From Mycobacterium sp. NS-7484 (lineage in GTDB: Bacteria > Actinomycetota > Actinomycetes > Mycobacteriales > Mycobacteriaceae): 64,000 nucleotides of DNA. The notes under the pieces were generated by a model, which was not told the DNA's origin, did not search any database, and worked only from the letters and a program-made list of their open reading frames with translations. The stretch is from NCBI RefSeq assembly GCF_001953975.1, contig NZ_MBEJ01000099.1, positions 112,901 to 176,900 on the forward strand. The letters run 5' to 3'. A program made the position numbers and the translations under genes. Of this stretch, positions 32,321 through 40,533 are shown in pieces; position 1 is the stretch's first letter; each line of letters opens with the position of its first letter.

Positions 32321-33801
32321 GACGCCGCCTCCGCCGGTGGTTCCCAGGCCGGCAGTTCGATCTTGCGGTCGGCCAGCAGTCCGGTGAAGTCGAGGTCATG
32401 GGTGGCCGCGACGACAGCCGTGCCGGCATCGGCGATCTCGGCCAGCAGCCGGATCAGCTCCTCCCAGGTGCGGCGGTCCTGTCCGAAGGTGGGCTCGTCG
32501 AGAATGATGACCTTCGGTGCGGTGGCGAGCATGGTAGCCACCGAGAGTCGACGTTTCTCGCCGCCGGAGAGCGTGTAGGGGTTCACCGTGGCGAGGTGCG
32601 TCAGTCGCAGGCGTTCGAGCAATTCGTCGGTGCGGGAGGCGATCTCGGCGGCAGGGAGCTTGATCGCCTTGGGGCCCAAAGCCAGTTCGTCGCGCACGGT
32701 GGCGGTGAGAAACTGATGTTCGGGGTCCTGGAAGACCGTGCCGAGCCGGGTGAGCAGTTCTTTCGAGCGCCAGCTGATGGGCGCGCGGCGCGCCGGTGCC
32801 GGAGCGAACGCGGCGGCGGCTTCGAGCCGCCCGGCCGGAACCGGCAGCAGGCCGCCGAGGGTCAGGGCCAGTGTCGATTTTCCCGCGCCGTTGGGGCCGG
32901 TGATCACCGTGGTCTGGCCGGCTCGGATCTCGAACTCCAGTCCGACGTGCATCGGTGGATAGCCGGGGTGCGCCAGCGTCAGATCCTCGGCGCGCAGCAG
33001 TGACTCGGCGGTTGCGGCGCGCCGGCGGTCGAGCACGGGGAGCGGGGTGTGGGGCACCCATACACCCGAGCTGACCAGGTAGTCATGGTGGTGGCGCAGC
33101 GTCTGCTCCGGTGTGCCGTCGGCGATCACCGCGCCGTCGGGGCCGAGCACGATCACCCGGTCGATGATCGGCAGCCACACCTGGGTGCGGTGCTCGATGA
33201 CGACGAGCGTCGCGCCGGTCTGCTCGGCCGCGTGGGCGACCGCGTCGCGAACCTCGATCACTCCCTGTGGGTCGAGGTTGGCCGTCGGCTCGTCGAGCAG
33301 GATGAGACCGGGATTCATGGCGATCACGCCGGCCAATGCCAGCCGCTGCTTCTGGCCGCCGGACAACTCGGAAGTGGGTTGGGACAAGCCGAGATTGAGC
33401 CCCATGGCGGACAGGGCGGTTCGGACCCGCGGCCAGATGCGGTCACGTTCGACGCCGAAGTTCTCCATGCCGAAGGCCACGTCGTCGCCCACGCGGGGCA
33501 GGATCACCTGCGCATCGGGGTCCTGCAGCACCATGCCGATCCGGTGCCGCTGCCGGTTGGGTGCAGCGTCGTCGACCAGGAGGCTGCCGGTCTGTTGGCC
33601 TTCCTCGGCGCCGCCGAGCAATCCGGCGATGCCGTGCAGCAGAGTCGATTTCCCGGCCCCGGACGGCCCGAGCAGCAGTACCCGTTCGCCGGGGTCGATC
33701 CGCAGTTCGAGATCGCGCACGGCCCAAGTGTCGCGGCCGGCATGGCGCCAACCCCAGTGGTGCGCCGTGACGGCGGCACCGGTGCCGTGCGGCGGGCTCA
33801 T
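32317..33801 (-). CDS. ECF transporter ATPase, two fused ABC domains (YkoD-like)
   Basis: 494 residues with two complete ABC cassettes. Domain 1: Walker A LLLGPSGAGKSTL, signature TSELSGGQKQRLAL, Walker B LILLDEPTANLD. Domain 2 (from ~265): Walker A VITGPNGAGKSTL, signature YTLSGGEKRRLSV, Walker B VIILDEPTFGQD. Both have H-loops (VIEHRT, AATHDLD). One polypeptide supplies both ATPases of an ECF module. ATG 33801 overlaps the S-component stop by 4 bp. A longer upstream frame is not part of it. Confidence 0.92.
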   Translation of the reverse strand: MSPPHGTGAAVTAHHWGWRHAGRDTWAVRDLELRIDPGERVLLLGPSGAGKSTLLHGIAGLLGGAEEGQQTGSLLVDDAAPNRQRHRIGMVLQDPDAQVILPRVGDDVAFGMENFGVERDRIWPRVRTALSAMGLNLGLSQPTSELSGGQKQRLALAGVIAMNPGLILLDEPTANLDPQGVIEVRDAVAHAAEQTGATLVVIEHRTQVWLPIIDRVIVLGPDGAVIADGTPEQTLRHHHDYLVSSGVWVPHTPLPVLDRRRAATAESLLRAEDLTLAHPGYPPMHVGLEFEIRAGQTTVITGPNGAGKSTLALTLGGLLPVPAGRLEAAAAFAPAPARRAPISWRSKELLTRLGTVFQDPEHQFLTATVRDELALGPKAIKLPAAEIASRTDELLERLRLTHLATVNPYTLSGGEKRRLSVATMLATAPKVIILDEPTFGQDRRTWEELIRLLAEIADAGTAVVAATHDLDFTGLLADRKIELPAWEPPAEAAS

Positions 33802-34415
33802 CGAGTGGTCGAGCCGATCCGGCCCGAGGCAAACCGGCTCAGCGCACCGGTTTTCGCCAGACCTCTGACGGCGAACCAGGACAGCAGGCCGGCCACCAGG
33901 ATGCCGGAGACGATCGCCGAGGCGGTGTAGATCGTCGCGAACGTCCTGGCTGACGCCGGATACCACAGGATGAGATCGTTGACGGCCAGTGCCAATCCGG
34001 CGACACCGCCGGCGAGCAGGGCGACGGGCAGTCCCCAACGGCGGTAGAGGAACACCGCGAAGACCAGCTCTGCGCCGAGGCCTTGGACCAGACCCGATTC
34101 GATGGTGAGGACACCCCACTGGTTACCGACCAACGCCGAGACCGTGGCGGCCACGAGCTCGCCGTACAGCGCCGCGCCCGGCTTACGGATCACCAGGGCG
34201 GTGAGCACGCCGGCGAACAACCAGCCGCCGGCGAGCAACGCCTGCAGACCGGGCAGCGCTGCGGTCAACGGGGCACTGATCGGGTTGGACGCGATGTTCC
34301 ACACCACGAAGACCAGGCCCGCCGCCGTCGCGAGGACGCTGGCGACGACGATGTCCACCACCCGCCAGCGCAGGGCACGGGCAACCGGCGTGGTGTCGGT
34401 GGGGTGGGGTTTCAT
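33798..34415 (-). CDS. ECF transporter S component, YkoE family
   Basis: 205 residues from ATG 34415. Five to six membrane segments with the family start WRVVDIVVASVLATAAGLVFVVWN and the central EL-rich GELVAATVSALVGNQWGVLTIESGLVQGLGAELVF, diagnostic of YkoE (PF09819). YkoEDC systems are predicted importers of the thiamine precursor HMP or thiamine. The operon order S-A-T-kinase is seen. Only 62 bp separates it from the upstream VOC gene, too little for a TPP riboswitch, so regulation by thiamine is not evident. Confidence 0.85.
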   Translation of the reverse strand: MKPHPTDTTPVARALRWRVVDIVVASVLATAAGLVFVVWNIASNPISAPLTAALPGLQALLAGGWLFAGVLTALVIRKPGAALYGELVAATVSALVGNQWGVLTIESGLVQGLGAELVFAVFLYRRWGLPVALLAGGVAGLALAVNDLILWYPASARTFATIYTASAIVSGILVAGLLSWFAVRGLAKTGALSRFASGRIGSTTR

Positions 34416-34477
34416 CGGTCTCCTTCGTGCGAGGAGATCAGTATGACGCCCCACCCCGGCGCCGTGAGGGCAGGCTG

Positions 34478-34927
34478 TCAGCCCTGTTTCATGGCCTGTT
34501 CGATCTCTTCCATGCTGACCTCGCGCACCGGCTGCCCGAGTGACCACTGGTGTCCGAACGGGTCACGCACCACGCCGTACCGGTCGCCCCAGAACTGATC
34601 TTCCAGGTCAGCGACCACCTCGGCGCCCGCCTCGACCGCGCGGGCGAACTTCTCCTCCACATCGGTCACCGTGAGGTGAATGGTCACCGGCGTGCCGCCC
34701 AGGGCCGTGGGTGTGGACGATTTGCCGTCGTTGTAATCGGGGAAGTCGTCGTTGAGCATGACCGTGGACCCGTTGATGGTGAGGGCGGCGTGAACCAGCT
34801 TGCCGTCGGGGCCGGGCACCCGGCCCAGCTCGGTGGCGCCGAATGCCTTGACGTAGAAGTCGATCGCCGCTGCGGCGTCGTCGACAACCAGATGGGGAGT
34901 GACTGCAGGGGTTACTTCGATCGCCAT
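34478..34927 (-). CDS. VOC (glyoxalase/bleomycin-resistance, PhnB-like) protein (Rv0887c homologue)
   Basis: 149 residues with two beta-alpha-beta-beta-beta units: VTPHLVVDDAAAAIDFYVKAFGATELGRVPGPDGKLVHAALTINGSTVML (~8-57) and VTIHLTVTDVEEKFARAVEAGAEVVADLEDQFWGDRYGVVRDPFGHQWSLG (~81-131). The D/W-G-D-R-YGxxxDPFGHxW tail marks the PhnB-like group, which often does not bind an active metal. Function unknown; it sits directly upstream of the ECF operon, 62 bp from the S gene. Confidence 0.88.
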   Translation of the reverse strand: MAIEVTPAVTPHLVVDDAAAAIDFYVKAFGATELGRVPGPDGKLVHAALTINGSTVMLNDDFPDYNDGKSSTPTALGGTPVTIHLTVTDVEEKFARAVEAGAEVVADLEDQFWGDRYGVVRDPFGHQWSLGQPVREVSMEEIEQAMKQG

Positions 34928-35054
34928 GTTCTTCTCCTGATGAGTTGAGCGGACTCAATGCAGACCCGCCCGACGGGCAGATCTCATCGGCGGACCACCC
35001 CATGCAACCACCACGGTCCGACAAGAACGCGACAGGAGAACACGGCAGGAGAAC

Positions 35055-36170
35055 TCAGTGCGCGATCTTGTCCCAGCCGGCGACCGATTCCACGCTGCGC
35101 GGTTCGGGCCCGACGTAGATGGCCGCCGGGCGGACCAGCTTGCCCAGCCGCTTCTGCTCCATGATGTGTGCGCACCAGCCCGCGGTTCGCCCGCAGGTGA
35201 ACATCGCCGGCATCATCGTGGCCGGCACACCGGCGAAGTCCAGGATCACCGCGGCCCAGAACTCGACGTTGGTCTCGATGGCGCGGTCCGGGCGGCGCTC
35301 GCGCAGCTCGGCCAGCGCGGCCTGCTCCAGGGCCTCGGCCACCTCGTAGCGCGGCGCCGCAAGGCGTTTGGCGGTGCCCCGCAGCACCCGGGCCCGCGGA
35401 TCCTCGGCCCGGTACACCCGGTGCCCGAAGCCCATCAGTTTGTCGCCGCGATCCAGGATGGCCTTCACCACCGCGCGGGCGTCACCGGATTTCTCGACCT
35501 CTTCGATCATCGGCAGTACGCGGGCCGGGGCGCCGCCGTGCAGCGGCCCGCTCATCGCGCCCACCGCGCCCGAGAGCGAGGCGGCCACGTCGGCACCGGT
35601 GGAGGCGATCACCCGGGCGGTGAACGTCGATGCGTTCATCCCGTGTTCGGCGGCGGTGACCCAGTACGCGTCGATCGCCTCGATGTGCTTGGGGTCTGGA
35701 TCTCCCTGCCAGCGCGTCATGAAACGTGCTGTCACGGTGGAGCATTCGTCGATCCGACGCTGCGGTACGGCGGGTTGGTAGATGCCCCGGGCGGATTGGG
35801 CGACATACGACAGTGCCATCACCGAGGCGCGGGCCAACTGGTCGCGCGCGGTCGTGTCGTCGATGTCCAACAGCGGGGCGTAGCCCCAGATCGGCGCCAG
35901 CATCGCCAGCCCGGCCTGGACGTCGACGCGGACGTCACCGCTGTGGATGGGCAGCGGGAACGGTTCGGCCGGGGGCAGGCCGGTGCCGAAGCTGCCGTCG
36001 ACCAGCAGCCCCCACACGTCGCCGAAGGTGACCCGGTGGTCCACGAGTTCCTCGATGTCCACGCCTCGGTAGCGCAGCGCACCACCGTCCTTGTCCGGCT
36101 CGGCGATCTCGGTGGTGAAGGCGACGACGCCTTCCAGGCCGGCAACGAAGTCTTCCGGTACGGCTGGCAT
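35055..36170 (-). CDS. citA: Citrate synthase 2 CitA (Rv0889c homologue)
   Basis: 371 residues. Citrate synthase signatures are all present: GALRYRGVDIEELVDH (~30-45), LHGGAPARVL (His at ~224), GFGHRVYRAEDPRAR (~256-270, catalytic His) and the Asp-containing NVEFWAAVILDFAGVPATMMPAMF (~311-334). It condenses acetyl-CoA and oxaloacetate. A second, longer citrate synthase (gltA2) lies 3 kb away, as in M. tuberculosis. A 127-bp gap upstream of VOC shows only short imperfect hairpins. Divergent from pdxH. Confidence 0.93.
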   Translation of the reverse strand: MPAVPEDFVAGLEGVVAFTTEIAEPDKDGGALRYRGVDIEELVDHRVTFGDVWGLLVDGSFGTGLPPAEPFPLPIHSGDVRVDVQAGLAMLAPIWGYAPLLDIDDTTARDQLARASVMALSYVAQSARGIYQPAVPQRRIDECSTVTARFMTRWQGDPDPKHIEAIDAYWVTAAEHGMNASTFTARVIASTGADVAASLSGAVGAMSGPLHGGAPARVLPMIEEVEKSGDARAVVKAILDRGDKLMGFGHRVYRAEDPRARVLRGTAKRLAAPRYEVAEALEQAALAELRERRPDRAIETNVEFWAAVILDFAGVPATMMPAMFTCGRTAGWCAHIMEQKRLGKLVRPAAIYVGPEPRSVESVAGWDKIAH

Positions 36171-36198
36171 GGCCAGATTCTTGCACCAAGCTCAGGCG

Positions 36199-36204
36199 TA
36201 GCGT
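36199..36204 (+). promoter_or_regulatory. -10 box, leaderless-type start of pdxH
   Basis: TAGCGT fits TANNNT and ends 7 nt before GTG 36212, inside the 41-bp citA/pdxH divergent region. Confidence 0.45.
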
Positions 36205-36211
36205 TAGCGCG

Positions 36212-36901
36212 GTGGCAAGACCCTCTGGACAAACCCCGGACCACCACGTTCACGACCTGGCTGCCATGCGGGTGGACTATGTGGAGAAGGACGGTTGCGG
36301 CGACCTCGATGTGGACTGGCTCGGGGACGATCCGGCCACCGGTTGGCTGACGCTGTTGCGGACCTGGCTGGCCGACGCCTACCGCGCCGGGGTGGCCGAG
36401 CCCAATGCCATGGTCGTGGGCACCACCGACGACGAGGGAAGACCGGTCACCCGAACGGTGTTGTGCAAGAGCATGGACGAGACCGGCATCACGTTCTTCA
36501 CCAACTATGACTCTGCCAAGGGCACGCAGCTGGCGGTCAATCCCTATGCCTCGGCGACGTTTCCGTGGTACCAGCTGGGCCGCCAGGTACATGTGCGCGG
36601 TCCGGTCACCCAGGTCAGCCGCGAGGCCACCGAGGACTATTGGGCCAAGCGCCCGCGGGGTTCGCAGCTGGGTGCCTGGGCGTCGCAGCAGTCGAGCCCG
36701 ATCGCCTCGCGTGAGGCGTTGCTGGACCAGTTGGCCGAGGTGACCGAACGGTTCGCCGATCTCGACGCGGTCCCGGTGCCCCCGAACTGGGGCGGGTACC
36801 GGATCGCCCCGGACAGCATCGAGTTCTGGCAGGGCCGGGAAAACCGGGTGCACAACCGGATTCGGGTACGCGAGCACCGCGTCGAGCGGCTCCAGCCGTA
36901 A
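36212..36901 (+). CDS. pdxH: Pyridoxamine/pyridoxine 5'-phosphate oxidase PdxH
   Basis: 229 residues. EPNAMVVGTTDDEGRPVTRTVLCKSMDETGITFFTNYDSAKGTQLAVNPYASATFPW (~64-119) is the FMN- and PLP-binding core; the C-terminal PPNWGGYRIAPDSIEFWQGRENRVHNRIR (~190-218) is the PNPOx C-terminal dimer domain with the conserved R-x-H. It makes pyridoxal phosphate. GTG start with a leaderless-type promoter; the MFS gene follows after 3 bp. serC upstream on the map also feeds this pathway. Confidence 0.93.
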   Translation: MARPSGQTPDHHVHDLAAMRVDYVEKDGCGDLDVDWLGDDPATGWLTLLRTWLADAYRAGVAEPNAMVVGTTDDEGRPVTRTVLCKSMDETGITFFTNYDSAKGTQLAVNPYASATFPWYQLGRQVHVRGPVTQVSREATEDYWAKRPRGSQLGAWASQQSSPIASREALLDQLAEVTERFADLDAVPVPPNWGGYRIAPDSIEFWQGRENRVHNRIRVREHRVERLQP

Positions 36902-36904
36902 CCG

Positions 36905-38215
36905 GTGAGAAGCCTCTTCGCCGACACCACCCCGCTGCGGACACCGGATTTCCGGCGGTTGTGGCTGGCCGGCATCCCGACCGTCATCGGCGCGAACCTC
37001 ACGATCTTCGCGGTGCCGGTGCAGCTGTACGTGCTGACCCAGAACTCCGCCTACGTGGGGTTGTCCGGCCTGTTCGCGCTGGTTCCGCTGGTCGTGTTCG
37101 GCCTGTGGGGTGGCGCCTGGGCCGACGCCATGGACCGCAGGCTGTTGCTGATCATCGCCTCGATCGGGCTGGCCGCGTCCTCGGTGCTGCTGTGGCTGCA
37201 GGCCGCGCTGGCGCTGAACAACGTGTGGGTGGTGCTGTGCCTGCTGGCGCTGCAGCAGGCGTTCTACGCAGTCAACAGCCCCACGCGCTCGGCGGCCATT
37301 CCGCGGATGTTGCCCGGCGAGCAGTTGCCCGCGGCGAATTCGCTGAACATGACCGTGATGCAGTTCGGCGCGATCGTCGGCCCGCTGCTGGCCGGGTTCC
37401 TGCTGAACTGGGTGGACCTGTCGACGTTGTATCTGATCGACGCGGTGACGTGTCTGGCGCCGATCTGGGCCACCTTCCGGCTCGCCCCGATGCCGCCGTC
37501 GAGCATCGAGACCGGCTCGTCGCGCTGGGGTCTGGCCGCGGTGCTGGACGGCTTTCGCTACCTGGCCGGCAACCGCGTGGTGTTGATGTCGTTCGTCGTC
37601 GATCTGGTGGCGATGATCTTCGGCATGCCGCGCGCGTTGTTCCCCCAGATGGCGCACGAGAGCTTCGGCGGCCCCGTCGAGGGCGGCACCGCGATGGCAC
37701 TGTTGGCGGCGGCGATGTCGGTGGGCGCGGTGGCCGGTGGGGTGTTCTCGGGCTGGTTGCCGCGCATCCGCAGACAGGGGCTGGCCGTGGTGGCGGCGAT
37801 CGTGGTCTGGGGCGTGGCGATGGTCGGGTTCGGCATCGCGGGTGGATCAGCAGGTGGCCAGGCCGGTCTGGTGATGTGGATTGCCTTGGCGTTCTTGGCC
37901 ATTGGCGGGGCGGCCGACATGGTCTCGGCTGCGTTCCGGTCGACGATCTTGCAGCAGGCGGCCTCCGATGAGCTGCGCGGTCGGTTGCAGGGCGTGTTCA
38001 CCGTCGTGGTGGCCGGTGGCCCCCGGTTGGCCGATACGTTGCACGGCGCTGCAGCGGCGGCGGTGGGCACCACGGTGGCCGCGGCCGGTGGGGGCGCACT
38101 CGTGGTGGTCGGCGTGGTGATCGCAGCGTTGGCGGTGCCCGCGTTCGTGCGTTATCGCGTGTCGACGCCCCGGCCGAGCGCTGCGCAGGAAGAGTCCGAG
38201 GCGGACAAAGTATGA
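36905..38215 (+). CDS. MFS transporter, EntS-like (MFS_3)
   Basis: 436 residues, about twelve membrane segments. TPDFRRLWLAGIPTVIGANLTIFAVPVQLYVLT (~11-43) and WGGAWADAMDRRLLLIIASIGLAASSVLLWL (~68-98), with a D-R-R motif in the 2-3 loop and NSPTRSAAIPRMLPGEQLPAANSL (~119-142), match the EntS/MFS_3 group that exports siderophores or drugs. The GTG start lies 3 bp after pdxH, so it probably shares that transcript. The TetR gene follows after 80 bp and may control it. Confidence 0.85.
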   Translation: MRSLFADTTPLRTPDFRRLWLAGIPTVIGANLTIFAVPVQLYVLTQNSAYVGLSGLFALVPLVVFGLWGGAWADAMDRRLLLIIASIGLAASSVLLWLQAALALNNVWVVLCLLALQQAFYAVNSPTRSAAIPRMLPGEQLPAANSLNMTVMQFGAIVGPLLAGFLLNWVDLSTLYLIDAVTCLAPIWATFRLAPMPPSSIETGSSRWGLAAVLDGFRYLAGNRVVLMSFVVDLVAMIFGMPRALFPQMAHESFGGPVEGGTAMALLAAAMSVGAVAGGVFSGWLPRIRRQGLAVVAAIVVWGVAMVGFGIAGGSAGGQAGLVMWIALAFLAIGGAADMVSAAFRSTILQQAASDELRGRLQGVFTVVVAGGPRLADTLHGAAAAAVGTTVAAAGGGALVVVGVVIAALAVPAFVRYRVSTPRPSAAQEESEADKV

Positions 38216-38281
38216 CGACCGGCATATGGCGCGGGGCGGCACATAGTTGCTCAAACGGCCCGAAACGTCGGTGGTGAGCGA

Positions 38282-38287
38282 TAACAT
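38282..38287 (+). promoter_or_regulatory. -10 box, leaderless-type start of the TetR gene
   Basis: TAACAT fits TANNNT and ends 8 nt before GTG 38296. Confidence 0.45.
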
Positions 38288-38295
38288 CCGGTCTC

Positions 38296-38961
38296 GTGGC
38301 TGACGTGGTGCCCCAGGCCGAACCGGGTTTGCGTGAGCGCAAGAAGCAACGCACCCGCGCGATGTTGATCGAGGCCGCGATCGAGTTGTGTGACCGCCAG
38401 GGCTTCGAGCAGACCACGGTCGAACAGATCGCCGCGGTTGCCGACGTGTCCCCGCGCACGTTCAGCCGCTACTTCGCCACCAAGGATGCCGTCGTCCTGG
38501 CGTTCGTCGACGAGGTGATCGAGATGGTCGCACTCGAGCTCGCGGCCCAGCCGCCCGGAATCGGCGATCTCGAGGCGCTGTACCGGGCGCACGTTCAGGC
38601 ATTCCTGAAGACGAAGACCGCCCCGCCGCCCCAGCTGACCTCCGAACGGCTGCTGGCCTCTGCGCGCATCATCACCTCGTCGCCGACGTTGATGCAGTCG
38701 GCCTCGGAGTTCCGGGCGGATGCGGTCAACGTGGTGCTGGCGCGACGGATGGGGGTGCCCGGCGACGATCGCCGGCTCAAACTGACGGCGGTCATCTGGG
38801 GGTCGATCATCATGACCGGCATCGCTGAGCTGGGATCTCGTGCCGACTGGGCAAGCGTGACCGTGGATGACATCGTCGACCGGATCAACGCGACGTACGC
38901 CGACTTCCTGGAGGTCGCGGCGGGCGTCTGCCAGCCCGGGCAACAGCCGGTTGCACGGTGA
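38296..38961 (+). CDS. TetR/AcrR-family transcriptional regulator
   Basis: 221 residues. The HTH is ERKKQRTRAMLIEAAIELCDRQGFEQTTVEQIAAVADVSPRTFSRYFATKDAVV (~14-67), with the RTFSRYF recognition-helix end of the MftR-like/acyl-CoA-responsive group. The effector domain (~70-221) has no clear relative. GTG 38296 follows a -10 box by 8 nt. It lies between the MFS gene and gltA2, all in the same direction; targets unknown. Confidence 0.88.
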   Translation: MADVVPQAEPGLRERKKQRTRAMLIEAAIELCDRQGFEQTTVEQIAAVADVSPRTFSRYFATKDAVVLAFVDEVIEMVALELAAQPPGIGDLEALYRAHVQAFLKTKTAPPPQLTSERLLASARIITSSPTLMQSASEFRADAVNVVLARRMGVPGDDRRLKLTAVIWGSIIMTGIAELGSRADWASVTVDDIVDRINATYADFLEVAAGVCQPGQQPVAR

Positions 38962-39008
38962 CGGTGACCGGTTGGTAACCCCCCGCGGGCAGCGCCGATC
39001 GATTGCGA

Positions 39009-39043
39009 CTACCTTTTGGTAGAGCAGTTAGTTGGTTCCCAAC
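39009..39043. promoter_or_regulatory. Paired inverted repeats in the gltA2 promoter
   Basis: CTACC-TTTT-GGTAG (39009-39022) and GTTGG-TTC-CCAAC (39031-39043) lie one after the other before the gltA2 start; a GAAGGGA ribosome binding site follows at 39061-39067. Possible operator sites; binding factor unknown. Confidence 0.35.
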
Positions 39044-39072
39044 GACTTCCCAACGAGGATGAAGGGATTCCC

Positions 39073-40377
39073 GTGGCCGAAAACCCGTCGAGTGGGCAGG
39101 AGCTTGCCACCCTCAAGTACCCCGGTGGCGAGCTTGATCTGGAGATCGTCCACGCCACCGAGGGCAGTGACGGCATTGCGCTGGGCCCGTTGCTGGCCAA
39201 GACCGGCTACACGACTTTTGATGGTGGCTTCGTCAACACCGCCTCCACCAAGTCGGCGATCACCTATATCGACGGTGATGCCGGCATCCTGCGGTACCGG
39301 GGCATCCCGATCGAGCAGCTGGCCGAGAACTCGACGTTCATCGAGGTCAGCTACCTGCTGATCTACGGTGAGCTGCCGACGGCCGAGGAGTTGGAGAAGT
39401 TCACCACCCAGATTCAGCGGCACACGTTGCTGCACGAGGATCTGAAGCGTTTCTTCGACGGCTTCCCGCGCAACGCGCATCCCATGCCGGTGCTGTCCAG
39501 TGCGGTGAACGCGCTGAGCGCCTACTACCAGGATTCGCTGGATCCGTTGGACACCAAGCAGGTCGAGCTGTCGACGATCCGGTTGTTGGCCAAGCTGCCG
39601 ACGATCGCGGCGTATGCCTACAAGAAGTCCGAGGGGCAGCCGTTCCTGTACCCGGACAACTCGCTGACCCTGGTGGAGAACTTCCTGCGGATGACGTTCG
39701 GCTTCCCGGCCGAGCCGTATGAGGTCGATCCCGAGATCGTCCGCGCGCTGGACATGCTGTTGATCCTGCACGCCGATCACGAGCAGAACTGCTCGACCTC
39801 GACGGTGCGGTTGGTGGGCTCCTCGCAGGCCAACCTGTTCACCTCGATCTCCGGGGGCATCAACGCGCTGTGGGGGCCGCTGCACGGCGGTGCCAACCAG
39901 GCCGTGCTGGAGATGCTGGAGAAGATCCGCACCGGCGACGACGACGTGAAGACGTTCGTCAAGAAGGTCAAGAACCGCGAAGACGGCGTGAAGCTCATGG
40001 GCTTCGGCCACCGGGTGTACAAGAACTACGATCCGCGCGCCCGCATCGTCAAGGAGCAGGCCGACAAGATCCTGGGCAAGCTCGGCGGCGACGACGAGTT
40101 GCTCGATATCGCCAAGCAGCTCGAAGAGATCGCGTTGACCGACGACTTCTTCATCGAGCGCAAGCTCTACCCGAACGTCGACTACTACACCGGCGTGATC
40201 TACCGGGCGATGGGCTTCCCGACGCGGATGTTCACCGTGCTGTTCGCGCTGGGCCGGTTGCCGGGCTGGATCGCGCACTGGCGGGAGATGCACTCGGAGC
40301 CCAACAAGATCGGCCGTCCGCGCCAGATCTACACCGGCTACACCGAGCGTGGTTACGTAGACATCACCAAGCGCTGA
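39073..40377 (+). CDS. gltA2: Citrate synthase 1 GltA2
   Basis: 434 residues from GTG 39073, set by GAAGGGA 5 nt upstream and the family N-terminus MAENPSSGQE. The type II citrate synthase is complete: YIDGDAGILRYRGIPIEQL (~64-82), LILHADHEQNCSTSTVRLVGSS (~232-253), WGPLHGGANQAVLEML (~268-283), LMGFGHRVYKNYDPRARI (~309-326), and FYPNVDYY-like LYPNVDYYTGVIYRAMGFPTRMFTVLFALGRLPGWIAHWREM (~370-411). It is the main TCA-cycle enzyme. A 17-bp hairpin follows the stop. Confidence 0.96.
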   Translation: MAENPSSGQELATLKYPGGELDLEIVHATEGSDGIALGPLLAKTGYTTFDGGFVNTASTKSAITYIDGDAGILRYRGIPIEQLAENSTFIEVSYLLIYGELPTAEELEKFTTQIQRHTLLHEDLKRFFDGFPRNAHPMPVLSSAVNALSAYYQDSLDPLDTKQVELSTIRLLAKLPTIAAYAYKKSEGQPFLYPDNSLTLVENFLRMTFGFPAEPYEVDPEIVRALDMLLILHADHEQNCSTSTVRLVGSSQANLFTSISGGINALWGPLHGGANQAVLEMLEKIRTGDDDVKTFVKKVKNREDGVKLMGFGHRVYKNYDPRARIVKEQADKILGKLGGDDELLDIAKQLEEIALTDDFFIERKLYPNVDYYTGVIYRAMGFPTRMFTVLFALGRLPGWIAHWREMHSEPNKIGRPRQIYTGYTERGYVDITKR

Positions 40378-40397
40378 TTCTTTTCCGCGAACAGACA

Positions 40398-40435
40398 CAA
40401 ACCTGCGCAAAAACACTGGTTTTGGTGCGGGTTTG
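40398..40435 (+). terminator. 17-bp hairpin terminator after gltA2
   Basis: Left arm CAAACCTGCGCAAAAAC (40398-40414), tetraloop ACTG, right arm GTTTTGGTGCGGGTTTG (40419-40435). The pairing includes two G-U wobbles and one mismatch, all in the plus-strand RNA. A smaller CCCGC-TT-GCGGG hairpin follows at 40448-40459. Confidence 0.7.
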
Positions 40436-40492
40436 CTGGGGGCCCCTCCCGCTTGCGGGGGACTGCTCGCAAGGTAGTCGGCTTGCACCCTT

Positions 40493-40533
40493 GACAGTTG
40501 TAGTTTCACAATAGTTGTGTGAACACAACTGTC
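40493..40533. promoter_or_regulatory. Nested palindromic operator over the MFS-MarR start
   Basis: AGTTGTGT-GA-ACACAACT (40513-40530) is a perfect 8-bp inverted repeat that includes the GTG start. An outer pair, GACAGTTGT (40493-40501) and ACAACTGTC (40525-40533), frames it, and TTGACA at 40491-40496 is a plausible -35. The MarR encoded at the operon end is the likely ligand-controlled repressor. Confidence 0.65.

Noticed and set aside
34416..34477. Possible TPP riboswitch before the YkoE-type gene
   Set aside because: A CTGATC and GAAGGAG stretch recall the TPP element, but the gap to the upstream gene is only 62 bp and the paired GGGG-GCC / CTGAGA half is missing.
34940..34960. TTGAG/CTCAA hairpin in the VOC upstream region
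   Set aside because: Five base pairs only, in a region where nothing else supports a terminator or operator.
35819..37657. A 612-codon open frame on the minus strand across citA, pdxH and the MFS gene
   Set aside because: It is antisense to three clear genes, has Arg/His/Gln-rich low-complexity composition and no domain; a GC-rich shadow frame.
35055..40377. Two citrate synthase genes as a recent duplication
   Set aside because: citA and gltA2 differ in length and sequence and the same pair exists in M. tuberculosis, so it is an old arrangement.
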